DNA of 64,000 nucleotides, taken from NCBI GenBank assembly GCA_025526915.1, contig JAHLKH010000026.1:62001-126000 (forward strand), read 5' to 3'. Below are positions 33,901 to 44,974 of the stretch, piece by piece. Source of the DNA: Entophlyctis helioformis (Eukaryota > Chytridiomycota > Chytridiomycetes > Chytridiales > Chytriomycetaceae). Made by a program: the position numbers and the translations under genes. The notes below the pieces were generated by a model. That model searched no databases, was not told the DNA's origin, and saw nothing but the letters and a program-made list of their open reading frames with translations. Numbering within the stretch: the stretch's first letter is position 1; the number at the start of each line of letters is the position of its first letter.

Positions 33901-34153
33901 CACCTGCCACAGCCTGCCCTGTTGCCTCTCCGTGTCAGTCCATGCTGCCGTGGCGCTTTGTTGCGGCGGATGCGACAGATGCACTCACAACGCCTGCTGT
34001 TCCAAGCTGCCGACGCACGCAAGAGAGTCAGTACAGCTGCAAGAGAGTGCGAGAGTGTGGAGCGAAGGAACATAGCGTCTGTACCTCTTCCTGCACGTCA
34101 AACTGCGCAGACAGCGATGCTCCAACGATGGCATGTCGCAGCTGAGCAAACAT
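30834..34153 (-). CDS. SCY1: SCY1/SCYL2-type pseudokinase
   Basis: Catalytically inactive kinase-fold protein of the clathrin and Golgi/endosome trafficking machinery, with a HEAT-repeat region. Seventeen exons give 757 residues. The kinase-like domain has KLRHPSVIQVQESLQ, FATEPVLTTLA, GIQFLHSANIVHVNLNPESIIIN and LGFVAPEVIMHN; the catalytic Asp of HRD and the DFG motif are absent, as in the family. HEAT region: FPEKLVMRKV, APFVLPSLF and LSRMDLLAQKLSADVVK. The tail is proline/serine/glutamine-rich and ends in a polyglutamine run. One extra T in a four-T run (32289-32292) breaks the frame; removing it makes the total divisible by three. One intron is GC-AG (32988..33054). Exon 2 has 18 bases. 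The stop lies in AAATAAA. Confidence 0.9.
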
Positions 34154-34278
34154 GGCCAACAACAACACAAACTGCGACTTTGAGGTCAAGATAGTAAAGG
34201 GTGCGATGTAAAAAGATGATGGTTTCATTCGCTTGAACGATGATCGTGGCCGGAAAGATGGTGGGCAAGCCAGCCAGA

Positions 34279-35798
34279 CTACAGGTTGGGCTGGCCAGAG
34301 AGGAAGAACCACTTGTCAATGGAGGGGTCGACGGGGTGGGCAGGCTTGGGGGCCGACTTGGGGAGCGCGGCGTAGGCAGCATCGTCGGCCGCGACCTTGA
34401 AGGGGCTCTCGTCGACGGTGGCGTTGGCGACGCGGATGTTCTGCTCCGTGTGGAGGTTGTTGTCGACAATGAGACGCTTCCAGGCCTCATTGCACTCCTG
34501 CACGACCTCGGTGGCGTACTTTCTGTTCTTGGCCTCGCCAGAGAAGGCAAAGTTGTTCTCGGGCTTGCCGTCGGGGATCTTGTAGATGCGGAACCACTCG
34601 TTGGTGGCACGGAGAAGACCGGGGAGGTGCTTCTCGACATCCTCAATGTCTTTTACAAGCGGTCAGAGAGCGGCATTCGAGAGCGGCATTGAGGATGGCA
34701 TGCCTGCACGAGAGAGAAAAGACACAAGAGGATGCTTACCGTTGAGCTTGGGGGCAAGGGGGTCGTTGACGTCAATGCAGATGACCTTCCAGTCGGTCTC
34801 GCCTGATTGATGGCAAGCGTCAGTTTGGAGGCTGTCGAGAGGGATCAGCGGACCAGCGGATGCACAGATGCACACACGCACCTTCGTCAATCAGGGCCAT
34901 GGTGCCGAGGATCTTGACCTGCTTGACCTGGCCGGGGTAGCCAACAAGCTCACCGATCTCGCAGACATCGACGGGGTCCTTGTCGCCCTTGCACTTTGTG
35001 TCGGGGTGGATGTGGGTGGGGTCCTCCCAGGTCTTTGTGCAAGGATGCGGATTGGCGAAAGTAAGGCAGGAGATGACGTTGTGAGTGGCACAGTCGGGGC
35101 ATGACATGGGCGGTGCACAGGGAGATGGCCGGGAGATGCCGGTGTGCGTACCTGGGGGAAGGCGCCGTACTGGATGATGTTGAATGGCAGCGACAGCGTT
35201 GAGGGGACGACGTTCCGGCGGATTCCGACGGATGGCGTGATGGCAAAGGAGGCGTTGATGGCCATGAAACGAGGACGAGCGCGAGCACGAGCACGAGCAG
35301 ACGAGGCGTTAGTAAGCCAGCAAAGGGAAGGACAAGCCAAGACAGGACAACACAAGGGAACAACAAGGAGTAGACGGGCTAGACGAGCTGGACGAGACGC
35401 ACGTTCCAGATGTAGCCGTGGTGGGGGAAGCAGTTGCGCACGTAGCGCAGCTTCTCCTTCTTGGTGTCTTGCAGGATGGGGTTGAACAGCTCCTCCTTGG
35501 AGATCTCGAGCTTGGCGTTGGTCCAGCGGGGGATCTCGACGACCATGTTGAGCACGGTCTTGTCGGCGTTGGCGTACAGCGGGATGTCGTGGAAGGGCGA
35601 GACGACCTTCTTGGTGACGGCGTCCTCTGCGGGCGGGCGGTTGCCGCAGGGGTGGTTGCCGCAGGGGTGGAGTAGCCAGGTGGAGTAGCAGCATAGAGTA
35701 GCAGCATAGAGTAGCAGCGTGGTAGGAGTCGAGTACGAATGTGTAAGCGGGAGAGCGCCATGCAGCCATGCAGCCAGCCAGCCAGCCAGACATACTGG

Positions 35799-35829
<31 letters not shown>

Positions 35830-35957
35830 ACACACATAGGCAGACACACACACACAGACACACACACACACACAGACACACACACACACGCACCAATGTA
35901 CACGCGGTACTCGAGCGTGTTGGGGGCACCAACGATGCGGGGCTGGTAGTGCGTCAT
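34279..35957 (-). CDS. IPP1: Soluble inorganic pyrophosphatase
   Basis: Cytosolic family I pyrophosphatase that hydrolyses PPi to phosphate with Mg2+. Six exons (35894..35957, 35403..35626, 35152..35169, 34882..35032, 34740..34802, 34279..34649) give 296 residues. The active-site signature [12 protein letters not shown] is intact, with the Asp residues that bind metal. [36 protein letters not shown] and [17 protein letters not shown] are family blocks. An 18-base exon encodes only YGAFPQ. Two introns end in AAG. Intron 1 (267 bases) holds a long CA microsatellite. The gene is divergent from VPS33, with 163 bases between start codons. Confidence 0.95.
35799..35891 (+). repeat. CA-dinucleotide microsatellite
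   Basis: About 90 bases of CA repeats interrupted by single G or T changes, within intron 1 of the pyrophosphatase gene. No function is apparent; such tracts are length-polymorphic. Confidence 0.9.
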
Positions 35958-36120
35958 TCGGAGCGGTTGCAGCAGGCGGAGTGGCAGGCGGAAAGCGGGC
36001 ACTTTGTGGGTTGCACGCCAAGATTGACTGAAGCAACCACAACACAGAAACAACCACAACCACAACAACCAACCGACCGACCGATCGCATAACATTCCAA
36101 CCACAACAAACGGCCTGCAG

Positions 36121-38957
36121 ATGCCGTTCTCGACCGCCGCCCTGCGTGAGGTGTCGCGTCGTGAGCTCATCCGAGTGCTGGACTCGGTGCGTCTGTCTGT
36201 GCCTATGCGTCTGTCTGTCTATGTCTGCGTCTGTGCACACGCTGCCCACGGCTGCCCACGGCTGCCCGCAGCTGCCCAAACTCACCGCCCGCGCCGTGCA
36301 GGTCCGCGGCAAGAAGGCGCTCATCATCGACCCGTCCGTGTCGGGCCCGCTCAGCCTGGTGGCCGAGTTCTCGGTGCTCAAGGTGCGTGCTCGCTTGGCA
36401 CACTCACACTCACGCCCTTGCCTACGCCCACACCCTGCCCACACCCTGCCCACACTCACACTCACCCACACTCGCAACGCCCCTCGCAGGAGCACGGCGT
36501 CGACAAGATATACTATCTGAGCGCCGTTCCGCTCCAGACCGACAACCTCTCGCTCGTCTACATCACCCGCCCCAACCTGATGCACATGAAGTGGATCGCC
36601 AGCCAGGCCAGGCTGTCCGCCAGAGACCCCGCAAAGCGCTCGCCCGACTCGCTGGCCACCGACATCACCGTCTTCTTCGTGCCCAGGCGCACCCTCCTCT
36701 GCGATCGCATCCTCGAGGAAGAGGGCGTCTTTGGCGACATCACCATTGGCGAGTACCATCTGGACCTCGTGCCGCTCGAAGACGATCTGCTCTCTCTTGA
36801 ACTCGACGCATTCAAGCCGCTCCTTGTCGTGCGTCTCCCTTGTTCTTCCCTTGCCATCTGCTGCGTCTGCCCATGCCCATGCCCGCATCGCCTCGCTCAC
36901 ACGCCTGATCGCACTCTTCTTGCACATGACAGGACGGCGACACGACAGCTGTTCACGCAGTAGCCCATGCGCTGCTCAAGCTGCAGGTGCTCTACGGCTC
37001 CATCCCTCGCATCCTTGGCAAGGGCGATGCTGCAAAGGTCTGCTTCCAATCCCTCCACCGCCTCCCTCCACCGCCTCCGCACTGACCCCATACTGCTGTG
37101 CTCGTCTGCAGGTCTTGGTCGATCTGCTCTCTCGCATGCGCAGCGAGTACAGCATCGGCGATCAGCTCGCCGGCCAGTCCTCGTCGCGCGAATCAGACTT
37201 TGACTCGATCCTCGTCATCGACCGCAGCGTCGATCTCATCAGCCCTCTCCGCACACAGCTCACTTACGAGGGCCTCATCGACGAGCTGTTCTCGATCAAG
37301 TCGTGTATGTCTCGTTCGTCTGCCCATCCTTGCGCGTCGCTCCTGTCAACGCGTTCAACTGACGCTGTTCTGTCGACCAGCGTTTGCAGAGATCAACACA
37401 CCAGTGATGCTGAACCAGGTGCATGGCGCTGTCCCGCCTGCCAACTCAAAGCCCAAGAAGCTGGCCCTCAACAACCGCGATCGTGTCTTTGCAGATATCC
37501 GCAACCTGGGATTCGAAGGTTTTGGCGCTATGCGTGCTGCCGTGCACGCTGCATACCAGCATCTAACAGCAAACACCTGCTGTTGCTGGCAGTTGTCGGC
37601 GGCGTCCTCGGACAGATTGGTCAGCGCATCCAGCAGGAGGAAGACGTGCGTTGGATCCGTCTGATACTTGGCAAGCCGGGTCGGGCTGACATGAACCGCA
37701 TGGACAGGATCGCCACAACATGAAGACGCCGTCGCAGTTAAAGGACTTTGCTGCCAAAATTGGCGGCCTGCAACTCCAGCGCAACTCGCTTAGCCAGCGT
37801 GAGTGGACATGCATTGCGATCACGTCGTGCATTGCATCTACAGGCTTGGTAGCTTACGCTCATGCCATGTCCAGAGAATACCATCTACGACGAGATTTTG
37901 CGGCATGCTGGCGACCCTGAAACAGCCAAGCGTTGGGCTGCCGAAGAAGGTGCGTGATCAAACCTGTCCTCCATCAAGCCGCAAACAATATCTGACGCTT
38001 GCCACGACAGCCATCTGTGCTGGTGCCGCCAGCACTCTCGAACTGGACTATGTTGACGAGCTCATCAGCCGCCAGATGCCCATTTCGCTCGTGCTACGCC
38101 TCCTATGCATGCAATGCCTTGCCCAGAGCGGTCTCAAACCCAAAGTCTACGACGCGTTCCGCAAGAGTATTGTGCAGGCAAGTCCTTGTCCACCTCCAGT
38201 CTCGTCCACACCGCTCATCGCGCGTCTAACATGCTGGCCGCCAGACATACGGATACACGCACGTGCCCACTCTCCAAAACTTGCGCAAAGCAGGGCTGCT
38301 GTATCCTCAGGACCCAGCCGCCGCCAAAGGCGTCTATCCTCAGATCCTCAAACTCCTGCGTCTCAAGACCGACTATGACTCGGACCAGGCAGTTGACCCG
38401 TCGTACGTGTTCCATGGGTACGCGCCGATCTCGGTGCGGCTGGTGCAAGCAGCGTGTCGTGGCGGTGCCGCGACGTCTGCCATGGCGGATGGCGCTTCGG
38501 CACCACCGACGTGGAAGGGATGCGAAGACGTGCTGCGCAACCTACCTGGCGCGTCTGTTGAAGACACGGTGTCGAGCCCTGACAAGAGTTTCCGCAAAAG
38601 TGGGTCGTGGTTGGCGCGATGTGGGATGGGGAGTGAGACTAACAGATGCTGTGTGCTTTGGTGTGTGCAGAGTCACAGCAGTCTGCTGCTCCACTCACGC
38701 TCGTCGTGTTTCTGGGTGGCTGCACCATGGCTGAAGTCGCTGCCCTTCGGTTCCTGTCCGAGAAAGACTCGAGTATGCTGGCTTTATTTGGGACTGTGAT
38801 GATGCCTGCTTGAGGCTTGAACTGACCTCTGGCCTTGACCGATCGGCTAGTGCACCGTGGGTTTGTCGTGCTGACGACGGGCGTGACCACCGGCACGCGA
38901 CTAGTGGACTCGCTGCTCGGTCGGTCGGTTGCTGACCTCAAGAATCTCGCACACTGA
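36121..38957 (+). CDS. VPS33: VPS33, Sec1/Munc18-type HOPS/CORVET subunit
   Basis: SM-family protein that templates SNARE assembly at the vacuole or lysosome as part of HOPS and CORVET. Thirteen exons give 623 residues. Landmarks are [109 protein letters not shown] and [19 protein letters not shown]. The YEGLIDE motif is typical of Vps33. Intron 10 is GC-AG (38178..38244). The C-terminus ([19 protein letters not shown]) overlaps the antisense coding end of ZMYND10 by 57 bases. The reading frame is intact. Confidence 0.92.
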
Positions 38958-40951
38958 TTTGTGTGCCTGCCAACTCTTGACTTGGCACGGTCGGCTGCCA
39001 CCACGCATGCACACACGCATGCACATGCACACACATGAACACTTTGTTTTTAGCCAGTAGTCCACACGCGTGCACAAATGACCAACAAAAAGGACAAGCC
39101 ATACCTGCAATACCATTCTGATTGGCACCGCGAGCACCGCTGTGTGGCTGGCTTGCCGCACTTGCTGCATTTGGGCGGCTCAACAAGCGACTCGAGGCCG
39201 TCAAAGTCATACATGCGCGCGAGACGCTCGATGCTCTTTTGGCGGTCGCTGGCACTGTTGGTGAACACTTGCTGCATCTGTGTCTCGGCGATTTGCTTCC
39301 AGTCTTGTGTGGCGCTGAGGGCCGACGATGACACCTGTTTGGCCATCATAAGGCGGTGTGAGTGACGCTATACGCAGAGAGAGAGAGAGGGAGGATGTCA
39401 GGGAGAGGCTTGCCGGCTGGATGCCACGGAATGTGGCTACTTGCGTGGTTTCGGGAACGTCCATGATTGACAGCTCGTGCAGGTACCGCTGGATCTCGGT
39501 GAGCACGGGCAGCTGATCGACCAGCACTTCTGTGATGTAATCCTGAAGCTGCCCACACCGCCACGCGTTTGTCAGTGCCACGCGCACGCAACACGATCCT
39601 GCAAGACGACTGCCGCAACTTACGCGCAGCACAATGGCCTGGTTGTGCTTGGTGTACGTGTACTTTTTGCGACACTCTGGCTCCATCATCAGGTTGTACA
39701 ACGACAGCCACACCTGAGCCTCCGCCTTGCCAAGGACGCCCATATCCTCTTCCTTGACAGTCTCCCATCTGTTATTGTCAAACATCTGGAATGAGCCCGA
39801 CGACGTCCGGCGGAGCCATGGCGCACGCTCGATAAGCGCCACAAGCGTTGTGATGGTGTCCTTGGCGACAATAAGCGCATCAATGATGGTGATATCCAGC
39901 GTGTCTGCCACATCAGTGATGTAGCGAAGTGCTGCAAGGCCGCTGATGGCGATGCTGTGGTCTAGACCAGCTGTGTTTTGTTTGAGTTGCTGCCACACAT
40001 GCGGTGTCAGCATGCCAATCCATGCATCGCATACCCGTGCTCTGCCACTCTCACCTCGGTGTCGTTCGCCGCCAGATAGTCTTGAGCAGATCCGGTCTTG
40101 TGGTCGGCTGTCGGATCGCTGCGCACACCATGCCACCACGTCAGGCTGCTGCTGCTGCAGGCCAAGTGCCCACACTGGACGGCCTACCTCGTGCACAGAA
40201 ACACCATCTTGCGCGACAGGTACTCGACAAACTCGGCCAGCAGGTCCACGCCGATTTGGCCGCACGCCTGACGATCAAACAGCGCGACCTCGAGTAGGTT
40301 GAGGATCGACGCCTCAGAGTACAACTGCCGTCCCCCCGATGCCCCCCGATGCACACCATCCATGGTCAGCAGCATTGTCCACACGAACCACAGCACCAAG
40401 AAGCACATCCAGTGCCACCGTTCATCCACGTACAAGGAAATACGCCTTGATGTTGTTGTGGGCAGCGAGGTGGGTCTCGAGGTGCGGGTACACGAACCGC
40501 TTCCATAGATCCGTCACCAGCAAGTTATGCACGAGCACGTCGATCTTGTCTTCGAGCAGGAGAGCCTGCGTGACGTACTCGTCGACTCCTGTGGCAGGTT
40601 ATGGTGTGCCTGTGTGGTGGTCGGTGACGACAGGTGTTGGTATCGGCGTTGGTGTGACAGGAGGAGTGACGGGGGGCGGGGACAGACGAACCTGGATGTT
40701 GAGTCGCTCAACGAGCTCGTGCTGAGACTCCCACTTGGCCGACCCAAGGTCCGGCAAGTCGTACTTTTGCAGTCCGCGGACAAGGTGCTCGGCCTCTGCC
40801 GCCGACAGGTACTCGCCCGCCACGTTTCGGCTGCATGCAAGGCACAACGGACCCATGGCGCAGTGTATGAGTATGCCGTCTGTCTGCGTTGGGCTCTGCG
40901 TCTGTGACGCGACCATCAAGCAAGCACGACGCGATCCACTCACGAAGCCAT
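38901..40951 (-). CDS. ZMYND10: ZMYND10, dynein-arm preassembly factor with MYND zinc finger
   Basis: Cytoplasmic co-chaperone that matures axonemal dynein heavy chains; in animals its loss causes immotile cilia. Nine exons (40944..40951, 40692..40830, 40434..40565, 40188..40324, 40055..40118, 39624..39989, 39441..39548, 39105..39367, 38901..38994) give 436 residues, the family size. The N-terminus YLSAAEAEHLVRGLQKY and KWESQHELVERLNIQ, the centre ALRYITDVADTLDI, AQVWLSLYNLMMEPECRKKY and VLVDQLPVLTEIQRYLHEL, and the C-terminal MYND finger (CSKCGK..CSRCQSEWYC..CQ..W..H..C) all fit. Exon 1 has 8 bases. The start lies 34 bases after the stop of the upstream same-strand gene. The final zinc ligand Cys lies in the overlap with VPS33. 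Confidence 0.92.
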
Positions 40952-40985
40952 GAATGCAGGAAGATGATCAACGAGGGAAAGTGCT

Positions 40986-43900
40986 TTAATACTTTTCGGC
41001 CATCATGAGCAGCACAAGCGACGTCCATCCAGTAAACGGATGCGAGCGCTTGCCCTGGCCGTCGTGCGGCGAGTACTGTTCCCACACGTACCCTGTGTTG
41101 ACATACTCTTGGTACACGTTCTCGACAATGTTCGTGCGGAGCGTTTGGTAGATGCGCTGAGCCTGCTCTTGGTGCGGGCCTGGCTTGTTGGCGTAATTCT
41201 GAGCACAGCCAGCCACTGTCAGTAGGAAATCGCAGCCATGTAAGCGAGCGAGGAGCCACATTGGTACCTTGTGCAGGGACTGGAGGGTGAGGTAGTTGAT
41301 GTTCATCCAGATGGGGCCGCGCCAGTAGTTCTCGCCAGTGCCAAAGAGAGCGTCGGATTTGGCAAGCGACGAGAGTCCGAATGGCGTCCACAGGCCTTGC
41401 GGGTCTTCAATGAGGTCCAAGATGGCGCCGAGATGAGGCGAGTCTGGTTTGAGCAGACCGAGAATCATGGGGAACAGGCTGATGTATCCCTTGTGAACAA
41501 TGTGGACGGATTGCCCTTGCTCGTCAACCGAAAGGTCAGTGTACGACTGCGATGCCTCGTCCCAGTGCAGTTCTAAGCATCCATACGGCTAGCGTTAGCA
41601 GCCATATCACAAACACTCGAGGCAAGCGTGTGCATGTACCTTCAAGCGAGAGAAGCATGTTCTGATGCTGCTCGTTGAACAGACGCGCGTCGTCATGCAG
41701 ACCAAGACGTGCGGCAACATTGCCAAGGGCTCTTGAGAAGAACGCAAGCCAGGATAGCAGGTCGACGTGCAGCTCGCCAGGGTGCGGCTGCGATCCACGA
41801 GGATAGTCGTCCAAGCCTACAAAAGCGTAAAAGCATGCATGAGCATTCTTGCTTGATGATCACTGTACGATAGGCCGGCCATGGCTTACCGCTTGTGAGC
41901 GTGTGGTCGCCCTTGCGGCCACGCCAGCGGTACGCCTCGTTGGTGGAGGTCGAGCGGCCCCATTCGGCAATCTGTCCCCACTGCGTGCGGCGGAACCATA
42001 AGTACTGGCGCTTGAAGTCGGCGTACACCTTGTGCAGATACGAGGCGGCGGCAGGCTTGCTGGTCAGATGCTGCTTGGCGAGAAGGTCGGCATCCTGCAG
42101 AGACCCAACAGTGTCGACGCCTGCAGCAAGAGTGAGTGGTCTGCTTGCACACGGCACGCGTGGCAGTGCCTGAATGCTCACCTTGTCCCATCGAAACAGG
42201 CGCTTCGGCAGGGTTGGCGGCTTCCAGACGCTCAAGGTACCGCGTCAGACCCGTGATAAGCGTCGGTGGATTGGCAAAGTGAGGATACTGTGTCTGAAAC
42301 TCTTGAGGAACCTGATCCAACGACGCGAGGGCTTGTCAGTCGACATGCATGCACATATATGATGAGCCACCGCTATGAAAATCGCGTATTCACCTTGCTA
42401 CGAGCCTCGTCGCCCAGAATCTGCTCGCGAGCTACCCAGCCATTCGGGTCAATCAGAGCTGCCCAGTGCGACATGATCTCGAGTCTGGTTTCCAACATAG
42501 CCAGAGCGGGTAGAGTGAGAACAGCGGTCATTGGACGAAGGGCTGGAACCTCGTCGCGACCTTACCCAAGGTCGTTGTCCCAAACACCAACAAGGTGCTG
42601 ATGGAAACCAGTGTCCCTAAAGTCCAGGTGCCACCAGAAGTGTGAGTCAAGCGCAACATGCCTCACAAGGCCAGCGGCATGCACGGCAGTGTTGCGTACC
42701 ACAGGAATCCACGCGGGAAAAAGGGCCTGCTTGGAACGTCACTGAAGAGCGTCTGCGGCCCTTCGAGCTGAGGGTTCGGCTTCCGACTGACAGTCCTTTC
42801 GCTAGCGCCGCCAAAGTACGCGTCTTCATCGTCGTCGACATCATCGGGATCATCTGTAACCGCCAGGAAATCAACAGGCTCCTCCTCTTCCATGCCTTCC
42901 ATGGCACGGTCCACAATGCTCGTGCCGTGAAAGTATCTAGACATTGGTCGCGGCAAAGGCTCATGTCAGCATCGCTGCCCGCGAGTTAGAAACGGAACAA
43001 GAATGTGTGACACACCCAATACCGCCCACGAGGTTGCCGAGGAGCATCTGCCCAAACTTGACCTGGTCGGCTGAATATACACGCTTTGCAAGACCAAACG
43101 TGCTCTCGAAGCGCTCGTCAAACTTGCGGCTGGCTTCAGCAAACAGGGCCGTCAACTTGTCTCCTGTCATTGTCGAGACTTGATCAACGAGCATGTGAGC
43201 AAACGCGCATGGCATCGAGTTCAAGGCCGAAACACCACCTACCATCCGTGCGGTCGATAGGACGGCCACTTGGACGGTTGGATGCCGACATGAACGCGAC
43301 ATCAATCTGGACAGTATGCACCACGCAGCCGTCAGAGTCGGCAGGACAGAAACATCACAAGTCACAACGGGATGGGCCGCTAGATTCGACGATGCGCGCA
43401 TGTACCTGGAAGGGAGCACGGAGAGCTTGCTGGTACACGACGACGTTTCCGTCCTGTCCAGACGACGGCAGAGTAAACAGGTTTCCGAGAGGAATGGCAG
43501 CACCAAAGGTCTTGTGCTCATTGAGCAGCTTCTGTGCGTTCTGGATGATCATCCCACGAGCAAAGTCTTTGATCTGCCAGACTTGGCCGCGGGGGAGGTT
43601 GAGCTGCGCGAGGTTGGGAGGCTTCAGACTTGGCAGACCGAGACGGCCAGCCATGGGGTTGGATGCGGGCGGCGGCTTGTTGTCGGATCCTTGGTGGAAA
43701 GCCAGACTAAACTTGCCAAGCGCAGCGGCACTGCCATGCACCAAAGGTTCATCGGTCTAGTGAGCGGCAGCAGGTCAGCACATGCAGCCGAACGGTTTAC
43801 AGGCATTCAAGACACACCTGCTGATCGTCATGGGCAGGCTCAAGCCGCCCAGCGCCATCGAGGCCGGCATAGAAGAGAAGCGAAACATCTGCCAGGGCTG

Positions 43901-44530
43901 TGTTGGATGCACAGTCAGTTGTCTGCATGGCCTGCACAGATCTGGTGCCAGACGAGCACGGACCGTCAGGGCTGAGGGGCGTGCCGGTGATGCGCACGGC
44001 CCAGTCGCCGCCATGCTCGCCGCCGGCCACCTTGACAAACTCGGTGGTGATGGAGATGTTGTTGGCGGCGTCCTTGATCTCCTGCGTGCCGTACGAGCGG
44101 CCGTCGTGCTTGTTCCAGGCATAGCCGGACAGATGGTCGCCCTGCTCGCAGGTGTGGCGGATGTCTGCAGCCAGAGCAGGTGAGTGGCGGCCGTGGCGAG
44201 AGACGGCACGGCGAGACACGGCACGGCGCACTCACTGTCCCAAGGCATGGCCGCCATGCTGCCAAGGCCAAACCACATCAGGCCGGTCAAGAGCGTTTCG
44301 GGCGTGCGGGTGCGAGTGCCAAAGTACAGGTTGGGCCGGTACGTGCCCCAGAAGAGCGACTGGTTCTGGGCTCGGCGCACGGCTGCCACCTCGGCGTCGG
44401 CGTCTGCCGGTGCAGTGGACGCAAGTGCAATGCCCGCGAGGGCCACGAGGCTTACAGCGACAGCCAGCAGGCGCACTGCGAGCGGCCTCGGCGCTTGTGG
44501 CGGGCCACGCGGCTGCACCAAGATCCTCAT
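40986..44530 (-). CDS. CWH41: Mannosyl-oligosaccharide glucosidase I (GH63)
   Basis: ER type II membrane enzyme that removes the outermost glucose from N-glycans on nascent proteins. Thirteen exons give 879 residues with an unbroken frame. A signal anchor ([21 protein letters not shown]) is followed by [20 protein letters not shown], the family start block. Further landmarks are [43 protein letters not shown] and the C-terminal catalytic (alpha/alpha)6 barrel with [31 protein letters not shown] and [13 protein letters not shown]. The protein ends [18 protein letters not shown]. Acidic residues of DDYPRG and the WRG region are the expected catalytic neighbourhood. The gene ends 34 bases before the ZMYND10 start. 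Confidence 0.94.
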
Positions 44531-44974
44531 TGGTCGATGTGTTCACCGCCAAGTGCGAGCGCGTCTCGACGTGCTTGGCTCCAACTGCCAGACTCTGACC
44601 TTTTGAAAACATTGCTGTGTGCTTGCAATGGCACCATTCATTGCAAGATGGGACACATTGACAGTATCAGCGTTTGTTGGCCCAGGGCGAAACGTTCGAG
44701 CGAATCGCAACTGTGCTGCTGAGAGGCAACCCCACTCGTCTGGTGAGGACGATTCACACGGGTTGGTTGCCACTGTCAATGGACGCGTCTGTCGGGGTCG
44801 AGTGATGGGTGGATGGTCGGGGTCGAGTGGTCAGTGGATGGTCGGGGTCGAAGGGAGACTGAGGAGCCTTGGCGCGGTCATTCTTTTTGCTGTTTTTCTT
44901 GGAGTTTCTTGGGGTTTCTTGTTTTGGTGGGGGTTCTGGAGTTTCTGGTGTTTTGTGCGAGCCGGTCAGCGCAG
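44531..44974. other. Spacer with a GTCGGGGTCGA direct repeat
   Basis: Upstream of glucosidase I and downstream of the next minus-strand gene. It holds three copies of GTCGGGGTCGA within 44796-44858, two of them inside a longer TGGATGGTCGGGGTCGA repeat. No coding region or RNA gene is seen. Confidence 0.6.

Noticed and set aside
35739..36092. Open frames of His/Thr repeats near the pyrophosphatase
   Set aside because: They are translations of a CA microsatellite within an intron.
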